Source: Icerya purchasi
Taxonomy: Eukaryota > Arthropoda > Insecta > Hemiptera > Monophlebidae
Length of the DNA stretch: 64,000 bases
Assembly: GCA_039619475.1 (NCBI GenBank)
Contig: CM077116.1
Location: 167,355,363-167,419,362 of the forward strand
Reading direction: 5' to 3'
Position numbers and translations under genes: made by a program. Positions 10,904 to 20,696 of this stretch are shown piece by piece. The notes under the pieces were generated by a model. It was not told where the DNA came from and searched no databases. It saw only the letters and a program-made list of their open reading frames with translations. The stretch's first letter is position 1. Each line of letters starts with the position of its first letter.

Positions 10904-13843
10904 ATGAATTATAGTGATTTCAAAAAATGGACTGACAATATAAACAATGTAATTAAACTAAACAATCCACTAAAAATGAATACCGAATATTTTCACGTAT
11001 TGCACTTAAACATAAGAAGTGTTAGGCGAAATTGGGATGAATTTATAAGTTACATACACAAGACAACATTAAGCGTTATTGTATTAACAGAAATAAATAT
11101 AAGAGAGAATGAATTAAATTTATATAATATAGCAGGTTACATGAGTTATGGACTTCAAAGACCAATGGGGTACAATGGGGGAATACTTGTATTTGTAAAT
11201 AATAAATTCAAATGCAATATTCAGGAAGTAAAAAATAGGTCAAGTATGGATCTGTTGTCGGCTGATATAGATATAGGAGAAAATATTCCTTTACGTTTAA
11301 TTGCTATATATCGAACACAGAGCAAAAACGTAGGCGAATTCATAAAAGAAATCGCAACACTTTTAAAGAAATTAAAGAACAAAGACAATTTCCTAATTTG
11401 CGGTGACTTTAACATAGACTTATTGCTTCATAATTCACAAGTGGAGAACTTTTTAAATGTAATTTCTGGAGCAGGCGGAGTTCAACTAATAAGTGGAATT
11501 ACGAGAGAGGAAGATCGTATAGACAGGATGACTCAGTCATGCATAGATAACATATTTATGAAATACAATACAAATGAAATTACTGCGGGAATAATAAATA
11601 CGAAAATATCTGACCACTACATCATCTGTTGTGCATTTGATATCTCGAATAGGAAAAATTGTCAGGTTAAAAATTCCCTAAAATACGTTTTTGATGAAAA
11701 AAATTTGCAAAAAAAAATTGTTGAATACAACTGGAATGAGGCGAGAAGCATTACAACGTCAGAAGGCATATACGATCACATACACTCAGTTTTTAAAAGT
11801 ATATATAAAGAATGTAAACTGGGAATAAATGAGAGTAAAAAGGTAACTAAATACGATCCTAAAAATGAATGGATGAACCAAAAAATAATAAATTTTATGA
11901 AAATCAGGGATCAGTACTTTAAACTCAGTAAAGGAAATAGAACTAGTATTCGATATAAAAAATTATTCAGGAAATATCGAAATATAGTAAAAACAGAAAT
12001 AAGGAACGCTAAACAGAAATATTATCAAAAGCAAATAGTGTTAGCTAACAATGATAGCAAAAAAACATGGTGCATAATCAATAATATTGTGAATAAAAAA
12101 AACAAAACATCAATTGATAACTTTGTCATAAAACATTTTGAAAACACTACAATAGTAACTGAACAATTTAGTGAGTACTTCTCACGTTCAGTTGAAGAGC
12201 TCAGACATAAATGTGACACACAGTTACTGAATAATAACTTCAATAATTCTACCATGTCTTCATTTTATATTCCACCTGCAAATTCAACTCATATAGAAAC
12301 AATAATAAAAGATCTAAAAGTAAATAAGGCTCCTGTATGGGACGAAGTTAGGGTAAAAGACATTAAACAAAATATAAATATTTTTACTCCTATTTTAACT
12401 AGCATGATCAATTGCTCTATAAAGGAAGCGTGTACTCCAGATGGGATCAAAAAAGGTATTATTAGACCGATCTATAAAAAAGGAGTGCAAAATCAATGCG
12501 AAAATTACCGTCCTATAACAATAATATCAGTAATAGGGAAAATTTTAGAACGATACGTTTATAAACATTTAAGAAACTATTTGGAAAAAAACAACCTACT
12601 TTATGAAAATCAACACGGGTTTAGAGAAAAAAAGTCCACGATAACGTTATTAAGAACGATGATAAATAAGATAAATATGGGACTGTCGATGGGGAACCAA
12701 TTTATAATTACCTTCATTGATCTAACAAAAGCGTTTGACTTAGTTGATCACGATTTACTGATTAATGACTTAGAAAATCTGGGTATTCTAAATAATCAAC
12801 TAATGTGGTTTAAAAATTATATAAAAAACAGAAAAAGTGTAGTAAAAATCGCAGGGAGTAACAGTAATGAAAAAAATATTCGATTTGGGGTAGGTCAGGG
12901 AACTATACTTGCTCCTATCCTATTTCTAATATACACTAACTCATTACACGGGCACATTAAAAATGCAAAGGTGTATGTTTTTGCTGATGACATTGCGCTG
13001 TTAATTGAAAATAAAAGTATAGAAGTAGCGGAAAAATTACTGCAAGAGGATATAGATAATTTTAGTAAATGGGCACATGATAGGAGGTTATGTGTAAATA
13101 TAAATAAATCTAAATTGTTACATATCCGAAACAGTACTAAACATAAGAGTCGCGACCCGCGAATCATTCTTCATAATAACGAATGCTTACACGAAATTCA
13201 TGAAACGAATAACTCACTTTCCTGTTTATGTCCACCTTTTGAAAATGTAAAAGATTTTAAATATTTAGGAATATATATTGATAGATCCTTGAGCTGGAAA
13301 AAGCACGTTCAAGTCCTAAATTCGAAAATAAGACAGACAATTCCAGCTTTATACAAACTAAAGCAGGTGCTATCATATAAAACACTACGTATTTACTACA
13401 ATGCAATAATTATGTCTAGAATTCTATATGGAATCCAAATATGGGGAGAGACTAAGAAAACGGAAATCAATAAAATAGGTAAAATTCAGAAACGGTGTCT
13501 TAAAATTATACTTCCCTACTGGAGGCGAAGTGACTCGAGATCAACATGGTGGAAGGAAAATGATGAAATGTCGCCAAAGATGTACTACTACTATTACAGG
13601 TTACTCGAATATAATATCAAGAATATAAGGTTACCAACTAGGCCAAAAACTCGAATAACAAGAAATCAAAATAATATATATTACATATACCCTAGAGGGG
13701 CAAATCTACGAATTGATAACATAGATTATTCGGTCTTAATTAAATTAATGAGCATTATCCCCAATCATATTACAAACGAAAACAGTATTGGTGTGTGGAA
13801 AAAGGAAGTGGTGAAATGGCTGAAGGAATGGTGCAAAGAATAA
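10904..13843 (+). CDS. CR1/Daphne-like LINE ORF2: endonuclease and reverse transcriptase
   Basis: An intact 979-codon frame with an ATG start. Residues about 25-245 form the endonuclease, with LHLNIRSVRRNWDEF, LTEIN, CGDFNID and SDHYII. RT blocks follow: KAPVWDEV near 475, YRPITIISVIGKILE, NQHGFREKKST, FIDLTKAFDLVDHDLL near 604, GVGQGTILAPILF, the catalytic FADD near 693, and YLGIYIDRSLSW. RT motif A (F-D) and motif C (FADD) residues are present. KAPG appears as KAPV and GVPQG as GVGQG, which may be lineage traits or lesions. The product would nick chromosomal DNA and reverse-transcribe element RNA at the nick. Confidence 0.92.
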   Translation: MNYSDFKKWTDNINNVIKLNNPLKMNTEYFHVLHLNIRSVRRNWDEFISYIHKTTLSVIVLTEINIRENELNLYNIAGYMSYGLQRPMGYNGGILVFVNNKFKCNIQEVKNRSSMDLLSADIDIGENIPLRLIAIYRTQSKNVGEFIKEIATLLKKLKNKDNFLICGDFNIDLLLHNSQVENFLNVISGAGGVQLISGITREEDRIDRMTQSCIDNIFMKYNTNEITAGIINTKISDHYIICCAFDISNRKNCQVKNSLKYVFDEKNLQKKIVEYNWNEARSITTSEGIYDHIHSVFKSIYKECKLGINESKKVTKYDPKNEWMNQKIINFMKIRDQYFKLSKGNRTSIRYKKLFRKYRNIVKTEIRNAKQKYYQKQIVLANNDSKKTWCIINNIVNKKNKTSIDNFVIKHFENTTIVTEQFSEYFSRSVEELRHKCDTQLLNNNFNNSTMSSFYIPPANSTHIETIIKDLKVNKAPVWDEVRVKDIKQNINIFTPILTSMINCSIKEACTPDGIKKGIIRPIYKKGVQNQCENYRPITIISVIGKILERYVYKHLRNYLEKNNLLYENQHGFREKKSTITLLRTMINKINMGLSMGNQFIITFIDLTKAFDLVDHDLLINDLENLGILNNQLMWFKNYIKNRKSVVKIAGSNSNEKNIRFGVGQGTILAPILFLIYTNSLHGHIKNAKVYVFADDIALLIENKSIEVAEKLLQEDIDNFSKWAHDRRLCVNINKSKLLHIRNSTKHKSRDPRIILHNNECLHEIHETNNSLSCLCPPFENVKDFKYLGIYIDRSLSWKKHVQVLNSKIRQTIPALYKLKQVLSYKTLRIYYNAIIMSRILYGIQIWGETKKTEINKIGKIQKRCLKIILPYWRRSDSRSTWWKENDEMSPKMYYYYYRLLEYNIKNIRLPTRPKTRITRNQNNIYYIYPRGANLRIDNIDYSVLIKLMSIIPNHITNENSIGVWKKEVVKWLKEWCKE

Positions 13844-14129
13844 AAAACAAACTGCGTCCGAATTCCTCACTCCTGGACAGTTTTCAATCATGTACTTATG
13901 GATATAACAGGTATTCTGTGTTGTTGTTTTTGTGTCTCCCCTCTTATGTATATATGACTTTCAGAGTGAATGCAGGTATGTGTATGGTTTTTCTTTTTTC
14001 TTTTCACATATATATAAGTTATATATATATTTACTAAGCAATATATTAATTAAGGTATATATAATTTCGATGTTATAATAAGTATGTATAAGTTTGTACC
14101 GAAATCGAATAAACGATAATAAGAGTGTC

Positions 14130-14168
14130 GGGCACTCACACAACGGGCATACTTGCCCAGTGAGACCC
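14130..14168 (+). promoter_or_regulatory. Nested hairpin in the CR1-like LINE 3' UTR
   Basis: An inner stem GGGCA/TGCCC with a TACT loop (14145-14158) sits inside an outer stem CTCAC/GTGAG (14135-14139 with 14160-14164). GGG/CCC pairs at the base at 14130-14132 with 14166-14168. It lies about 20 nt before the A-tail. Related text recurs near 54.40 kb at the end of the decayed relative. A 3' hairpin bound by the element's own RT is the usual role in CR1/L2-type LINEs; that role is inferred here. Confidence 0.5.
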
Positions 14169-14207
14169 GCAAACTTATTTTAAAATTAAAAAAAAAAAAA
14201 AAAAAAA

Positions 14208-16331
14208 GATTTCTTTATCATTCGTGGCCTTCAAAGATACGACAGGGAATGCAGAACAATCATCGATCTGTTATCCGATCATGTTCCAGTGGTTGCCACC
14301 TTAGGTATAAGTCCTAAAACCGTACTCAATCAGCAGAGACTTACAAATCATACCACTAACTGGAATATCTTTTCAAGTATAATTGAAAATAATATTGACT
14401 TGAAGATCAAACTAAAGAACACAAATGACATTGACATAGCCGTCAAGAACTTTTCTAATCTCATAGAATATGCGTGTAATAATTCTACCAATTACGTATC
14501 AAAAAAATCTTTTCAAAACCTGTATATACCCGTAGAAATAAGAAAATTAATAAAAGAAACCAGGTCAGCAAGAAGGAGATGGCAGCGTGGTCGTTACCCA
14601 TCCTTATACAACAGATACAAAGAGTTGCAAAACAAACTAAAGATCAGAATCAAGGAGTACAAAAATACAACTTTTAATCATTACACGCAGTCCATTAACG
14701 ATGGGGAAAAGCCTGTATGGACGTCAGTTAAAAAACTGTTAAGTCAATCAGAAGAACCATATAATATTAGATCGAACAACACTTGGGTTAAAACAGACAA
14801 GGAAAAGGCAAATGCTTTTGCGGACCATCTTGACACGGTCTTTACACCACACTCTGATCGCAACAAGGAGCATTTTGACTATATACAAAGAGCATTGGAA
14901 AAACCTCGTCGGTGTGAACAAGCTACTAAGGTCTTTTCGCCAAGAGAAGTTCTCGTATGCCTTCGGAATATACCACTACGTAGGGCTCCTGGCTTCGATA
15001 GAATTACCGGGGAAATAATCTCGCGACTACCGCGGAAAGCAGCTATTCTTCTTTGTTACATCTTTAATGCGGTTCTAAGGATGCGGTACTTCCCTAAAAT
15101 ATGGAAGAAGTCGATTATAATGATGGTTCATAAAGTGGGGAAACCGCGGATAGAGCTTTCATCATATCGACCGATTAGCTTGCTCTCTTCTTTATCAAAG
15201 GTTTTGGAGAAGCTAATTTTAAATCGTATTGATCCGGTTATAAGTAACCGAGATGTGCTACCGAATCATCAATTTGGTTTTCGCACGGATCACTCTACGA
15301 TTCGACAGTGTCACCGATTAGTTGACGCAATTTCGTTAACGTTGGAGAAACGCGAGGTATGTTCCGCGGTGTTTCTAGATGTCACGCAGGCATTCGATAA
15401 GGTCTGGCATCCAGGATTGCTGTATAAATTGCGGCAAATTCTTAATGAAGATATTTATCTATTACTCAAATCGTACTTGTCCGAACGCTCGTTTGTGGTT
15501 AAAATAAAGGACTCACTCTCGGAAATATTTTCAATCAGATCGTCAGTACCTCAAGGCAGTTTGCTAGGGCCTTTATCGTATTCCATCTATACCGCGGACG
15601 TACCAATTTCTAATCTAACGTTACTAGCTACATTCGCTGATGACATTGCGATACTCGCATCTAATACGAATGTTACGTATGCAAACGCTGCTGTTCAAAA
15701 TCATCTAAATAGGCTAGAGAAATGGGCATGCCTCTGGCGCATATCGTTCAAACCAACTAAATGTCGTCACATTTTATTCACAAACAGAAGAGTAAGATGT
15801 TCACACTTGAAATTTGAGAACTCGCAAATTCCAAAAGTAGACTCCGTGCGCTATCTTGGAATGCATATGGATATACGATTAACGTGGCGTGATCACGTGG
15901 AAAATACAAGAAAATCTATAATAATTAGGGCTAGGTTGCTATGGCCGCTGCTAGGACGAAAATCAGTTCTAAACCTGGCCATAAAGCGGAATGTATATTT
16001 ATCGGTTATCGCTCCAATATGGAGATATGGATTAGAGCTATATGGAACAACATGTCGAAACAACCTCCTTAGGATACAGCAACAGTAGTCCAAGATTCTC
16101 CGTACAATGGTATCTGCGCCTTATTTCGTATCCAACGACACATTGCATGCGGACTTGAATGTTTCATACGTGAAGGATGTTTATGCGGAACAGTACAAAA
16201 AGTTCTTTGAGAAACTTCAGTTTAGCTCGAATCCACTTATATACCGAATGTTCACTATTGATCTTCCAGCCAGATCCAGCCGGCGACTGAAAAGGAAAAA
16301 GTGGTGCCGGGATGCACTTCCGATAACTTAA
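14208..16331 (+). pseudogene. Jockey-type pol 3' part: endonuclease end and reverse transcriptase, one nonsense codon
   Basis: This continues the pol interrupted at 9069. It opens with the DFFIIRGLQRY and SDHVPVV end of the endonuclease. RT blocks follow: RAPGFDRITGEI, YRPISLLSSLSKVLE, NHQFGFRTDHST, VFLDVTQAFDKVW, VPQGSLLGPL, catalytic FADD at about 15635, and YLGMHMDIRLTW. The frame is open to a TAG at 16086-16088 and then continues in phase to the natural stop at 16331. The minus-strand relative has Gln at that spot, so this is probably a C-to-T nonsense change. With the 5' part, the pol would be about 905 residues, the usual Jockey length. Confidence 0.88.
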
Positions 16332-17020
16332 GCGCTATTATATTGCTCTTGGAGACACTACGCATAATCGTTATGTAGTGTGAAAATAAATAAATAAAAA
16401 AAGGATAAATAAACCATTTTCTTCTTAAGACCTGAATCGGGCGTTTCGTTGGAACTGTCAGGTTAATATTCGTTTCCTTTTCCTTTTCTATTCATTCCAC
16501 TTTTCCCCAATTTTCCCCCTCTTTCCTTATATTCTTATATCACCATTGTTTATGGCAGACTGCTGTCGGTACAATGAAAAAAAAAAAAAAAAAAAAAACT
16601 ATGGTAAAATAATAATTATTAATTAAATGATGATTATAAGTTAAAATGATACTATCATACTCGTGTAAGCTCTTGCAATGGTGGTGTGTGAGAGAACAAA
16701 CGAGTTTATACATGCTGGAAACAAATGTGTATGATTACAAGGACGACACTGTAAATAAACACTGGAGCAATCAGTGTGTACACTCTATGGTGGTATATAT
16801 ACATACTTCAAAAGAAACTTAGTTCTGCATACCTTCTCTGATGAAAAGGACCATTTTATGTTACCGATTTTTTAACCATGCGTTCATAAAGATAGTACAA
16901 AATTAAAAAGCACTGGTACAAAGCAGTTATTTTTAGTTAAACGTCTCATGTTTCGAATTAAAGCAGTGCCAAGCTTAACGTAGCGTTTTATGAATTCAAT
17001 ATTTAATGGTTTCGATGAAG
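16332..17020. other. Jockey 3' UTR, A-tail and AT-rich spacer
   Basis: 16332-16576 is the pyrimidine-rich 3' UTR of the Jockey-type element, with AATAAATAAATAA at about 16386. It is followed by an A-run and 420 bp of AT-rich sequence without recognisable content. Confidence 0.55.
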
Positions 17021-19785
17021 TTTTTTTTTTTTTTTTTTTTTTTTTTTATACGTCATACCAGCACAACTTGCTGCAAACAACGGCGATATTGTAGGAAGAG
17101 GAACTAATAATAATAAAATCTAATGACTCCAGCGAGACATTAGGTTGTGAGAAGGGAAAAGGAGTAACACAATAAGATAAGAATGTTCAGAGGATCAATT
17201 ATAGGAATGAACGCGTGCCGTGATTAAGAATAAGTACATGTTATTATGCAAGTAAATTAAAGTGAGGAATTAAGTGATCGGGATAGCATCCCGACACCAT
17301 TTCCTTCTAAGTCGCCTTGGAGGATTATCTGGAAGACTGTCCGTATGCATCCTACGGATGACAGGATTGCTACTACACTCGAATTTGTCAAACAATCTTT
17401 TGTACTGTGCAATGTGTGCATCACTGACATATGGGACCCTGAGGTCATTATGTAACGTCAAATAGGACACGTAAGGTGGAGCAGACGTGATAGTGCGGAG
17501 TATCCTGGACTGCTGTTGTTGAATTCTTCGAAGGTTGCTTTTACAAGTACTTCCATACAATTCAATTCCATAGCGCCAAATGGGAGCGATTGCAGCAAGG
17601 TAAATGATTCGTTTGGTAGTTAAGTTGAGAGCAGACTTCCGTCCCAAAATCGGATGTAGCGACTTCGCGCGAGCAGCAATGGCTCTTCTGATTTGTGCCA
17701 CGTGTATTCGCCAAGTAAGTCTCCTGTCCAGGTACATGCCGAGATACCGTACCGAGTTGGTTTGGGGAATTTGAGCGTTGCCAATTTTCACCGCTGGACA
17801 GCTAATTTTCCTGTTTGTAAACACGACGTGTTGACACTTGTTGGGGTTAAACATTATGCGCCAGCTCTGTGCCCATTCAGCCAGCTTGTCTAGGTGGTTT
17901 TGTACAGCAACGTTCGCGTACGTGACCACTGAGTTGGATGCAAGAATGGCGATATCATCAGCATACGTTGCTAGGATCGTCTGATTACTGATCGGTATGT
18001 CTGCCGTGTAGATTGAATACAAAAGAGGTCCGATCAGACTACCCTGCGGAACTGACGATAGAATCATACCTACTTTTGAAAGACAACCATTGATATTTAC
18101 GACGAAAGTTCTGCTGTTCAAGTACGACTGAAGTAACGCGTATAAATCAGAAGTGAGAAACTGCCTCAATTTACAAAGTAATCCAGGATGCCACACTTTA
18201 TCAAAGGCTTGTGCAACATCCAGGAAAACTGCAGAGCATACCTCCTTCCTCTCCAGAGTTGACGAAATCGCATCTACCAACCGATGACACTGTTGCACTG
18301 TAGAATGTTTCCTGCGAAACCCGAATTGATGACTCGGTATAATACCGTGACTGGTTATAAGCGGCTGAATACGATTTAGGATTAATCTCTCTAACACCTT
18401 GGATAAGGAGCAGAGCAAGCTGATAGGTCTATAAGAGGAAACGTCCATTTTCGGCTTACCCTGCTTGGGGATCATTACTATTACTGACTTCTTCCATGCT
18501 TCAGGGAAGTATCCAGTTCGTAATATTCCATTGAATATGTAACAAAACAGGGTAGCTGCCTTCGGTGGGAGTCGTGAGATAATTTCGCCAGTGATGTTAT
18601 CTGCTCCAGGGCTTTTCCGTAGCGGTGCCTTGCGCAGACATTCGAATACCTCTTTCGGCGTAAACATTTTTGATCTTCCTAACGTGCAGGGAACCTTTGA
18701 CATACGTTGCATCAGTTCTGAGCGCTCAATGCGCATATCTGGATGCGGTGTGAAAACTGAGCTGAGGTGTTCTGCAAATGCGTTTGCCTTATCCTTATCG
18801 GTTTTGGCCCAACTGTTGTCTACTTTTATGTTGAATTGTTCCTTTTCGTACTGTAGCAATTTCTTCGTATTGTTCCACAAGGCTGCGGTATCAGTGTTCA
18901 TTGCTAACAGATTCCTTTGAGTCGTTTCGTTCTTATACAGGCTGATTTTGGTTCTTAACGCATTTTGCAGAGTTGCATACTGTTTCTTTAACGATGGGTA
19001 GCGACTGCGCTGCCACTTCTTCCTGGCTGCCCTGGTTTTTTTAATGAACTGTCTAATCTCGACCGGAATGAATCTGACTCGCCGTTTATCCGAGGTATAA
19101 CTAGTCGAGTCATGGCAGGCGCGTACAATTAGATTGGTAAAATTTTTGACCGCTAGGTCTATGTCCTCTTTATTCTTTATTTTAATTCTTAAGTTGATAT
19201 TACTTTCGATTATGCTACAAAGGAGGTCCCAATTTGTGGACTTATTAACTAGTCCTTGTTGGGTGGGTATACACCTCGGGCGTACGTCTACGACGGCAAC
19301 AACTGGAATATGATCTGAAGAGAGGTCATTAACAGTACTACATTCTCTGCTGTATCTTTGTAATCCACGGATGATAAAAAAATCCAATATGTCTGGAAGT
19401 CTATTATCATGCGCAGGCCAGTACGTGGGCGTCATTGGTGAAAGGACGGCAAGTAAATTACTCCGTAGGCACCTATCAAGCTTCTTCCCAGCCCGATTAG
19501 TTAGCCTAGAACCCCACGCGAAGCTCTCCGTGGCAGTAAATTGCCGCCACGGCGATTTCACCTGCGAATGTTTCTATGTTCACGGCAACGACCTGATAGG
19601 CATATGTGCTTCGGGAAAAATTTTCATATTGCTTATATCCACTTTTGACCAATATCATGGAACCACCGTGGGCCGTGCCATCAGGGTGGTGCGCAGTGTA
19701 GGCGTTATATCCGTTTAGCTTAAAGCTGTGACTTCTTACGAGATGCGTTTCCACGATCAGTACAACGTCAACAGAAGTTACGTGT
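17021..19785 (-). mobile_element. Jockey-type LINE copy, 5'-truncated, minus strand
   Basis: This copy reads leftward and is closely related at protein level to the split element at 7-16 kb. A T-run at 17021-17047 is its A-tail. The 3' UTR is 17048-17269, pol is 17270-19785, and gag is absent. The 5' end falls within the endonuclease. GAAG precedes the T-run and GAAGTT lies just at the 5' junction, a possible short target-site duplication. Confidence 0.8.
17270..19785 (-). pseudogene. Jockey-type pol, truncated endonuclease and full reverse transcriptase
   Basis: From the right, the first frame (to about 19506) gives VDVVLIVETHL, AHHPDGTAHGGSM and AAIYCH. About 105 bp of the endonuclease, including the GGDYNSK block, is then missing. 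The frame shifts into a 763-codon frame (17270-19561) starting around WGSRL. That frame carries LPDILDFF, SDHIPVV, SPGADNITGEI, YRPISLL, HQFGFRRKHST, VFLDVAQAFDKVW, VPQGSLIGPL, YADD and YLGMYLDRRLTW. It ends at a natural stop. RT catalytic residues look intact, but the deletion and truncation make the copy dead. Confidence 0.88.
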
Positions 19786-20696
19786 TTTTTCGGTAATATT
19801 ACAATTCAAAACTATACCCGAGTTGATGTATCTATTAACTTACAAATATATAACTTATAAATAGACTAAGATATAGATCCAAATTTTTTAAAGGTTTAAT
19901 CAACTACTTAAGGTTTACAATTGGCACAAACAGATATATAACTCTAAGGATAAAATTGAAATGATTTACGAGTAAACCCACTAGTAAAATATTAAATAGT
20001 TACTGATGTTCTTATTCTATTTATCTACAGTAGTACAATACTAAATAAATTATTATGTAAAGTCCAATCGTTTAAGCAGTCAACAGATTGCCATTGGGCA
20101 TTGAAAATCTGAGGTTCAAGCGAATGGGTTTTTAATGTTCTGTTTAAAAATTGATCGCATTGTTAGGGGCGAATGATTCACACAACGTTCACAGTTACTC
20201 GGCCGAGTCACCTGCGTTGGTAGCAGACTATAGTAGAATAAGTGCTAATACAGTATTATTTTGTATCCCGTTGTTATTTTGTTGTTTTAGTTGTGTAATG
20301 TTTTTTCTTCTAGCGATATATTAATCGGTTCTTTCGTATTTTTCAAATTATTTGTTATAATTTATGGCTAATCCAGTCGCAGATTATTCTTAAATGTGTC
20401 AACTGCAAACAATCCCGTAACATTTGGTCCTTTCGGTCGAATATAAAAAGATACGAAGGGGAAAATATCGAGGGACAAACTTTCCAAACGTTTTTTTTTA
20501 AAACCGTGAATCAAGATTATCTTTAAATTTATTCTGATGAGATTTTTGTTGATATATTTTTTTTGTTTCGATACGAATTTGGGATTGAGTGGTTTATTCA
20601 TTTGAAATAATGTTAGTAATAATTTGAACGGACTTAAATTCGATTGCTATAATATGAGAACGGCGAAATCGGCCTGGCTACCTACTGTTATAGATT
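19786..20696. other. Non-coding spacer
   Basis: AT-rich. Contains a GGTTCAAGCGA box resembling a Pol III B box near 20112, but I cannot fold a tRNA around it. No gene recognised. Confidence 0.5.

Larger units (their letters stand above)
9070..14207 (+). mobile_element. CR1/Daphne-like LINE inserted in the Jockey pol
   Basis: A full-length-looking LINE of about 5.1 kb: 5' UTR (9070-9248), ORF1 (9249-10015, frameshifted), an 888-nt inter-ORF region, ORF2 (10904-13843), a 3' UTR with a nested hairpin, and an A-tail at about 14188-14207. The host sequence GATTT occurs on both sides (9063-9067 and 14208-14212), extending to about 7 bp with one mismatch, as expected for a target-site duplication. 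ORF2 resembles the CR1/L2/Daphne group. ORF1 is of the coiled-coil, L1-ORF1/baculovirus-FP-like type rather than a zinc-knuckle gag. A decayed relative lies at 53.8-54.45 kb. Confidence 0.82.
6746..16598 (+). mobile_element. Jockey-type LINE, interrupted by another LINE
   Basis: A non-LTR retrotransposon of about 4.7 kb once the insert at 9070-14207 is discounted. The order is a short 5' UTR, gag (7009-8475), pol with an apurinic-type endonuclease (from 8475) and RT (14208-16331), a 3' UTR with pyrimidine-rich stretches, and an A-run at about 16577-16598. The 3' end is supported by the A-run. The 5' boundary is a guess based on a possible short duplication of ACTAT beside each end. Protein-level similarity to the minus-strand copy at 17.0-19.8 kb shows they belong to related families. 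Confidence 0.75.

Noticed and set aside
20090..20130. tRNA-like B box (GGTTCAAGCGA)
   Set aside because: No A box, acceptor stem or anticodon arm could be drawn around it.
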